Assembly (NCBI RefSeq): GCF_022829345.1
Contig: NZ_JAKSXV010000065.1
Coordinates: 1 to 64,000, forward strand
DNA length: 64,000 nucleotides
DNA from: Methylobacterium sp. J-090
GTDB lineage: Bacteria; Pseudomonadota; Alphaproteobacteria; Rhizobiales; Beijerinckiaceae
Direction of reading: 5' to 3'
This document shows, one piece after another, positions 53,116 through 64,000 of this stretch. The notes beneath the pieces were generated by a model. That model worked only from the letters and a program-made list of their open reading frames with translations. It made no database searches and was not told where the DNA came from. Both the position numbers and the translations under genes were made by a program. Position 1 is the stretch's first letter, and each line of letters starts with the position of its first letter.

Positions 53116-54000
53116 TCAGCAGGGTCTGGCCGGAAGATCAAGCAAGCTTTCGGCAATGCTGATCGCGTGGCGGGCGTCACCTGCGGTTGCATCCGCACCG
53201 ACGCATTTGCAAGAATCCGGATCGGCCGTGAAGACCGGCCCCCCGACCATGACACGAACTCCGCGATTCTGCGAATGGCGTCGCAGGCCGGCCACGGCAT
53301 CCACGAGATTCGGCAGAAGCGCCTCGCAGGCGAGGGACAGGCCGATGACGTCGAACCACGTGGTCCGGACCCGCGCGAGGGGGTCGCCCCCGGGGTCGCG
53401 CACGGTGCTGGTGACGTCCCATCCGGCATCGCGAAAGAACTGCTCGACCACGGCGAGGCCGAAGCTGTGCATTTCGCCGGGACACGGCAGCAGCAGGATG
53501 CTGCGCCCGTGCCGGTGCTGCGGGGTCTCGCCACCGAAGCGCCGGGTGACTTCGTGCATGATCCGCTGCAGCCGGCCCATGGCCACGGTCACCTCGGTGA
53601 AATCGCACAGATCCTCTTCCCAGAGGACGCCGAGGTGGCGCGCGGTGGGCGCGAGAAGGTCGAGGAGCAGGCTTTCGGGTGTGAGACCCTCGTCGATCAG
53701 CGCGGCGATGCGGGCCTCCACCGCATCCCCGGCGGGCGCGAGCATGAGACCGGTGAAGGTCTCGATCTGCTCGGAAGTGGGCAGTATAGTTCCTGAAACG
53801 GAACGCGATTCCGGCCGGTGGACGATCATCAACCGGGGAATGATCTCGGCCTCGACGAGGCGGGCGAGATCGTGCCCCCAGTGCGCACCGCGCGCGACGA
53901 GGCCGAGCCTGGCCTCGAAACCGGATCGGCAACGGTCCGACACGTCGCCGCCCGAACCTTCGTAAGCGAAGCCTTCTACGGACTGCCTCATCTCATCCAT
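53116..54000 (-). CDS. aerR: AerR/PpaA cobalamin-binding antirepressor
   Basis: The 294-residue protein belongs to the AerR/PpaA group, which binds vitamin B12 and antagonises CrtJ/PpsR. An N-terminal helical part (about 35-155) with LLLDLLAPTARHLGVLWEEDLC is followed by a cobalamin-binding-type part with LLPCPGEMHSFGLAVVEQFF, where His178 is at the B12 axial-ligand position of AerR. It is in the order aerR-ppsR, leftward, as in Rhodobacter. The name ppaA is also used for this family. Confidence 0.88.
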   Translation of the reverse strand: MDEMRQSVEGFAYEGSGGDVSDRCRSGFEARLGLVARGAHWGHDLARLVEAEIIPRLMIVHRPESRSVSGTILPTSEQIETFTGLMLAPAGDAVEARIAALIDEGLTPESLLLDLLAPTARHLGVLWEEDLCDFTEVTVAMGRLQRIMHEVTRRFGGETPQHRHGRSILLLPCPGEMHSFGLAVVEQFFRDAGWDVTSTVRDPGGDPLARVRTTWFDVIGLSLACEALLPNLVDAVAGLRRHSQNRGVRVMVGGPVFTADPDSCKCVGADATAGDARHAISIAESLLDLPARPC

Positions 54001-56096
<2,096 letters not shown>

Positions 56097-56100
56097 GGCC

Positions 56101-57652
56101 ATGCAGCTGACGCTCTGGACCTACGAGGGACCGCCCCATATCGGCGCCATGCGGGTCGCCACCGCCATGCGCGGCCTGCACTACGTGCTGCATGCGCCCC
56201 AGGGCGACACCTACGCCGACCTCCTGTTCACCATGATCGAGCGGCGCGACGCCCGCCCGCCGGTGACCTACACCACCTTCCAGGCGCGCGATCTCGGCGC
56301 CGACACCGCCGCGATCTTCCAGAACGCCGTGTCGGAGGCCTATGCCCGGTTCCGGCCCGAGGCGATGATCGTCGGGGCCTCGTGCACGGCCGAACTGATC
56401 CAGGACGATCCGGGCGGCCTCGCCCGCGCCCTCGACCTGCCGATCCCGGTGATTCCCCTCGAACTGCCGGCCTACCAGAAAAAGGAGAACTGGGGCGCCT
56501 CGGAGACCTTCTATCGGCTGGTGCGGGCGCTGGCCGGCCCCAGGGCCGAGCCCGCTCCCCGCGAGGGCCGGCGCCCGCGCTGCAACATCCTCGGCCCGAC
56601 GGCCCTGGGCTTTCGCCACCGCGACGACCTCGTCGAGATCGAGAAGCTGATGGCGGCGCTGGGCGTCGACGTGAACGTCGTCGCGCCCTGGGGGGCGAGC
56701 CCCGCCGATCTCGGGCGGCTGGGTGCGGCCGACTTCAACGTGGTGCTCTATCCCGAGATCGCCCGCGCGGCGGCCCAGCACCTGCAGAAGACCTTCGGCC
56801 AGCCCATGGTCGAGACCGTGCCCATCGGGGTCGGCGCCACGACCCGCTTCGTCGAGGAGGTGGCGGCGCTCGCCGGCGTCGATCCGGCCCCCGTGCTCGC
56901 CGGCGCGCCCTCCCGGTTGCCGTGGTACTCGCGCTCCGTCGATTCGACCTACCTCACGGGCAAGCGCGTCTTCATCTTCGGCGATGCCACCCATGCGCTG
57001 GCCATCGCGCGGGTCGCGGCGACGGAACTCGGCTTCAAGGTCGTGGGGCTCGGCACCTACACCCGCGAATTCGCCCGGGAGGTGCGGGCGGAAGCCGCCC
57101 TCCACGGCATCGAGGCGACGATCACCGACGACTACCTCGACGTCGAGGCGGCGATCCAGGCCGCACAGGCCGAACTGGTTCTGGGCACCCAGATGGAGCG
57201 CCACGTCGCCAAGCGCTTGGGGCTTCCCTGCGCGGTGATCTCGGCCCCGATGCACGTGCAGGATTTCCCGGCCCGGCACTCGCCGCAGATGGGGTTCGAG
57301 GGCGCCAACGTCCTGTTCGACACCCTCGTCCACCCCCTGATGATGGGGCTGGAGGAGCACCTCCTCGGCATGTTCCGCGAGGATGCCGAGTTCCACGACG
57401 GCGCTGCCCCCTCGCACCTGACCCGGCACGGGACGGCCCCCTCCGTGCCGGCGGCGGCGGAGCCGGCCGCTCCCGCCATCGAGATTCCCCTGACCGCACC
57501 GCCCCCCGACGACGCACCGGCCGCCTGGGAGGCCTCGGCCGAGAAGGAACTGAAGAAGATCCCGTTCTTCGTGCGTGGCAAGGCCCGCGCCAACACCGAG
57601 CGGTTCGCCCGCGAGCGTGCCCTGTCCCGCATCACCGTCGAGACGCTGTACG

Positions 57653-57678
<26 letters not shown>
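56101..57678 (+). CDS. bchB: Light-independent protochlorophyllide reductase subunit B
   Basis: The 525-residue BchB partners BchN in DPOR. It carries Asp36 ([10 protein letters not shown]), the unusual oxygen ligand of the [4Fe-4S] cluster, and Cys95 ([10 protein letters not shown]). [20 protein letters not shown] and a C-terminal helical part near 470-525 ([20 protein letters not shown]) are conserved. It lies 4 bp after bchN and overlaps bchH by 26 bp. Confidence 0.93.
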
Positions 57679-62310
<4,632 letters not shown>

Positions 62311-62324
62311 GGGGAGGGCGCGCC

Positions 62325-63041
62325 ATGACCAGCTACGCGACTCGCCGCTCGCAGCTCACCACCTACTTCGACCGCACGGCGGTGGAGGCCTGGGCGCGCC
62401 TCACCTCCGACGCGCCGGTCTCGAAGATCCGCGCCACCGTGCGGGCCGGGCGTGACGCCATGCGGGACAACCTCCTGTCGTGGCTGCCCGCCGACCTCAC
62501 CGGCCGGCGCGTCCTCGACGCCGGCTGCGGCACCGGGGCGCTCAGCATCGAGGCGGCGCGGCGCGGCGCCGAGGTGGTCGCCATCGACGTCTCGCCGACC
62601 CTCGTCGGCCTCGCCCGCGAGCGCCTCGCCGAACGTCCCGAAGCCGCCCGCATCGACTTTCGCGTCGGCGATATGCTCGACCCCTGGCTCGGCCGCTTCG
62701 ACCACGTCGTGGCGATGGATTCCCTGATCCACTACGCCACCCCCGACATCGTCCGGGCTCTCGCCGAACTCTCCCTGCGCACCGACCGCTCCCTGGTGTT
62801 CACCGTGGCGCCGCGCACGCCCCTCCTCACCCTCATGCACTGGACCGGCCGCGCCTTCCCCCGGGCCGACCGGGCCCCGGCCATCGTGCCGGTGGCGGAC
62901 GCGACCCTGCGCCGCCGCGTGGCCGCCGAACCGGTCCTGTCCGGATTTGCGCTCGCCCGCACGCACCGGGTCAACAGCGGCTTCTACCTGTCCCAGGCCT
63001 TCGAGCTGACCCGCACGGCGTCGGGGCGGGGGGCGCCATGA
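62325..63041 (+). CDS. bchM: Magnesium-protoporphyrin O-methyltransferase
   Basis: The 238-residue SAM-dependent methyltransferase adds the methyl ester to Mg-protoporphyrin IX. Motif I is VLDAGCGTGALSIEAARRGA and the acidic residue is in VVAIDVSPT. Near the N-terminus QLTTYFDRTAVEAWARLTSD matches BchM. The ATG at 62325 has GGGGAGGG upstream. The stop overlaps the next start (ATGA). Confidence 0.93.
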   Translation: MTSYATRRSQLTTYFDRTAVEAWARLTSDAPVSKIRATVRAGRDAMRDNLLSWLPADLTGRRVLDAGCGTGALSIEAARRGAEVVAIDVSPTLVGLARERLAERPEAARIDFRVGDMLDPWLGRFDHVVAMDSLIHYATPDIVRALAELSLRTDRSLVFTVAPRTPLLTLMHWTGRAFPRADRAPAIVPVADATLRRRVAAEPVLSGFALARTHRVNSGFYLSQAFELTRTASGRGAP

Positions 63042-64000
63042 TCCGCCTCGGCGACACCATGGCCCGGGGCCTCATGCGGCTCGGGCCCGGCATCCTGCCC
63101 TTCGCGGATGCCGCCACCGCCGAGCTGCCCCTGGGGCGCCTCCTGCGTCTCGCCCTGTTCCAGGTCACCGTCGGCATGGCCGCCGTGCTGCTCATCGGTA
63201 CGCTGAACCGGGTGATGATCGTCGAGCTCGAAGTGCCGGCCTGGATCGTCGCCGTGATGCTGTCCCTGCCCCTGGTCTTCGCCCCGTTCCGGGCCCTGGT
63301 CGGCTTCCGCTCCGACACCCATCGCTCGGTCCTGGGCTGGCGCCGGGTGCCCTACATCTGGTTCGGCACCCTGCTGCAGTTCGGCGGGCTCGCCATCATG
63401 CCCTTCGCCCTCCTCATCCTGTCGGGCGACACCACCGGGCCGACCTGGCCGGGCCACGTCGCGGCGGCCCTGGCCTTCGTCCTCGTCGGCGCCGGCCTCC
63501 ACACCACCCAGACCGTGGGCCTGGCGCTGGCCACCGACCTCGCGCCCGCCCATGTCCGTCCGAAGGTGGTGGCGCTGCTCTGCGTGATGCTGCTCGCCGG
63601 CATGCTGGTCAGCGCCGTGGTGTTCGGCCTCCTGCTCGCCGACTTCTCGGCGCTCCGCCTCATCAAGGTGATCCAGGGCGCGGCCGTGGTCACCATCGTG
63701 CTCAACGGCATCGCCCTGTGGAAGCAGGAGGCGCGCGATCCGTCGCGCACCGACCGGCACGCCCCGCGCCAGACCTTCTCCCAATCCTGGGCCGCTTACG
63801 CGAACAGCGGCCTCGCCCGCCGGCGCCTCGTCGCCACGGGCCTCGGCACCGCCGCCTTCTCCATGCAGGACATCCTACTCGAGCCCTATGGCGGGCAGAT
63901 CCTGCACCTGCCCGTGGCGGCCACCACGGCGCTCACCGCCATGCTGGCGGCCGGCGGCGGACTCGGCCTGCTCCTGGCCGCGCGCTGGCTCGGCCGGGGC
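63038..64000 (+). CDS. lhaA: LhaA-type PucC-family light-harvesting assembly protein (partial)
   Basis: The gene runs off the right edge of the window without a stop, so only about 321 residues are visible. It starts MIRLGDTMARGLMRLGPGIL and has NRVMIVELEVPAWIVAVMLS and GFRSDTHRSVLGWRRVPYIW, the PucC-family signature, with about eight membrane segments seen. In Rhodobacter, LhaA follows bchM and assists LH1 assembly. It overlaps bchM by 4 bp. Confidence 0.88.
   Translation, partial: MIRLGDTMARGLMRLGPGILPFADAATAELPLGRLLRLALFQVTVGMAAVLLIGTLNRVMIVELEVPAWIVAVMLSLPLVFAPFRALVGFRSDTHRSVLGWRRVPYIWFGTLLQFGGLAIMPFALLILSGDTTGPTWPGHVAAALAFVLVGAGLHTTQTVGLALATDLAPAHVRPKVVALLCVMLLAGMLVSAVVFGLLLADFSALRLIKVIQGAAVVTIVLNGIALWKQEARDPSRTDRHAPRQTFSQSWAAYANSGLARRRLVATGLGTAAFSMQDILLEPYGGQILHLPVAATTALTAMLAAGGGLGLLLAARWLGRG

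Overview
The window looks like chromosome from an aerobic, high-GC alphaproteobacterium of the Methylobacterium/Methylorubrum type. This is an inference from three things: a bacteriochlorophyll gene cluster of aerobic anoxygenic phototrophs, typical Rhizobiales-type gene families (PilZ, LutABC, PQQ-dehydrogenase-type cytochromes, Methylobacterium-like prophage genes), and strong GC3 codon bias. No rRNA, intact tRNA or CRISPR array was seen.

Region 1 (1-2.7 kb) holds housekeeping and orphan genes: a PilZ protein, a small hypothetical, a PHB-depolymerase-type esterase and a small exported protein. Region 2 (2.7-25.1 kb) is a dense organosulfur locus. It has three flavin-dependent LLM monooxygenases, an SfnB/DszC-like flavoprotein, two complete sulfonate/taurine-type ABC importers, an orphan binding protein, a methionine-type ABC importer whose binding-protein gene carries an in-frame stop, and a YeeE/YedE half-protein pair. 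A collapsed soxC-soxD remnant and serine O-acetyltransferase (cysE) follow. It ends in a two-gene operon: a Family-2-like encapsulin shell protein with a cyclic-nucleotide-binding-like domain, and a SufS-type cysteine desulfurase with a ~295-residue disordered N-terminal extension. Together these suggest uptake and desulfonation of organic sulfur, cysteine synthesis, and desulfuration of cysteine inside a protein nanocompartment. The encapsulin-desulfurase pair is the most exciting system in the window.

Region 3 (about 25.3-38.0 kb) is a prophage-like or satellite-like island. It has many tiny, often stop/start-overlapping hypothetical genes, a Cro-like HTH gene next to a perfect palindrome, a phage-type metallophosphoesterase and a tyrosine integrase. 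Near the integrase are three 11-bp iterons, a LexA-type SOS box beside a small ORF that overlaps the integrase 3' end, and a 3' tRNA-Arg(TCT) fragment that looks like an attachment site. Head, portal and terminase genes were not recognised. The left boundary was not found.

Region 4 (38-48.4 kb) is core metabolism: a YodC-like small protein, a PoxB-type pyruvate:quinone oxidoreductase, lutABC lactate oxidation, a transglutaminase-like protein, a GT87-type membrane protein, a second PilZ protein, a tri-heme cytochrome c and a small membrane protein. Region 5 (48.4-64 kb) is a photosynthesis gene cluster. The leftward block is ppaA/aerR, ppsR, a pucC-family bch2-like gene, bchP and tspO. The rightward block is bchF-N-B-H-L-M-lhaA (lhaA runs off the window). 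A consensus PpsR/CrtJ box (TGT-N12-ACA) lies before the bch2-bchP-tspO operon.
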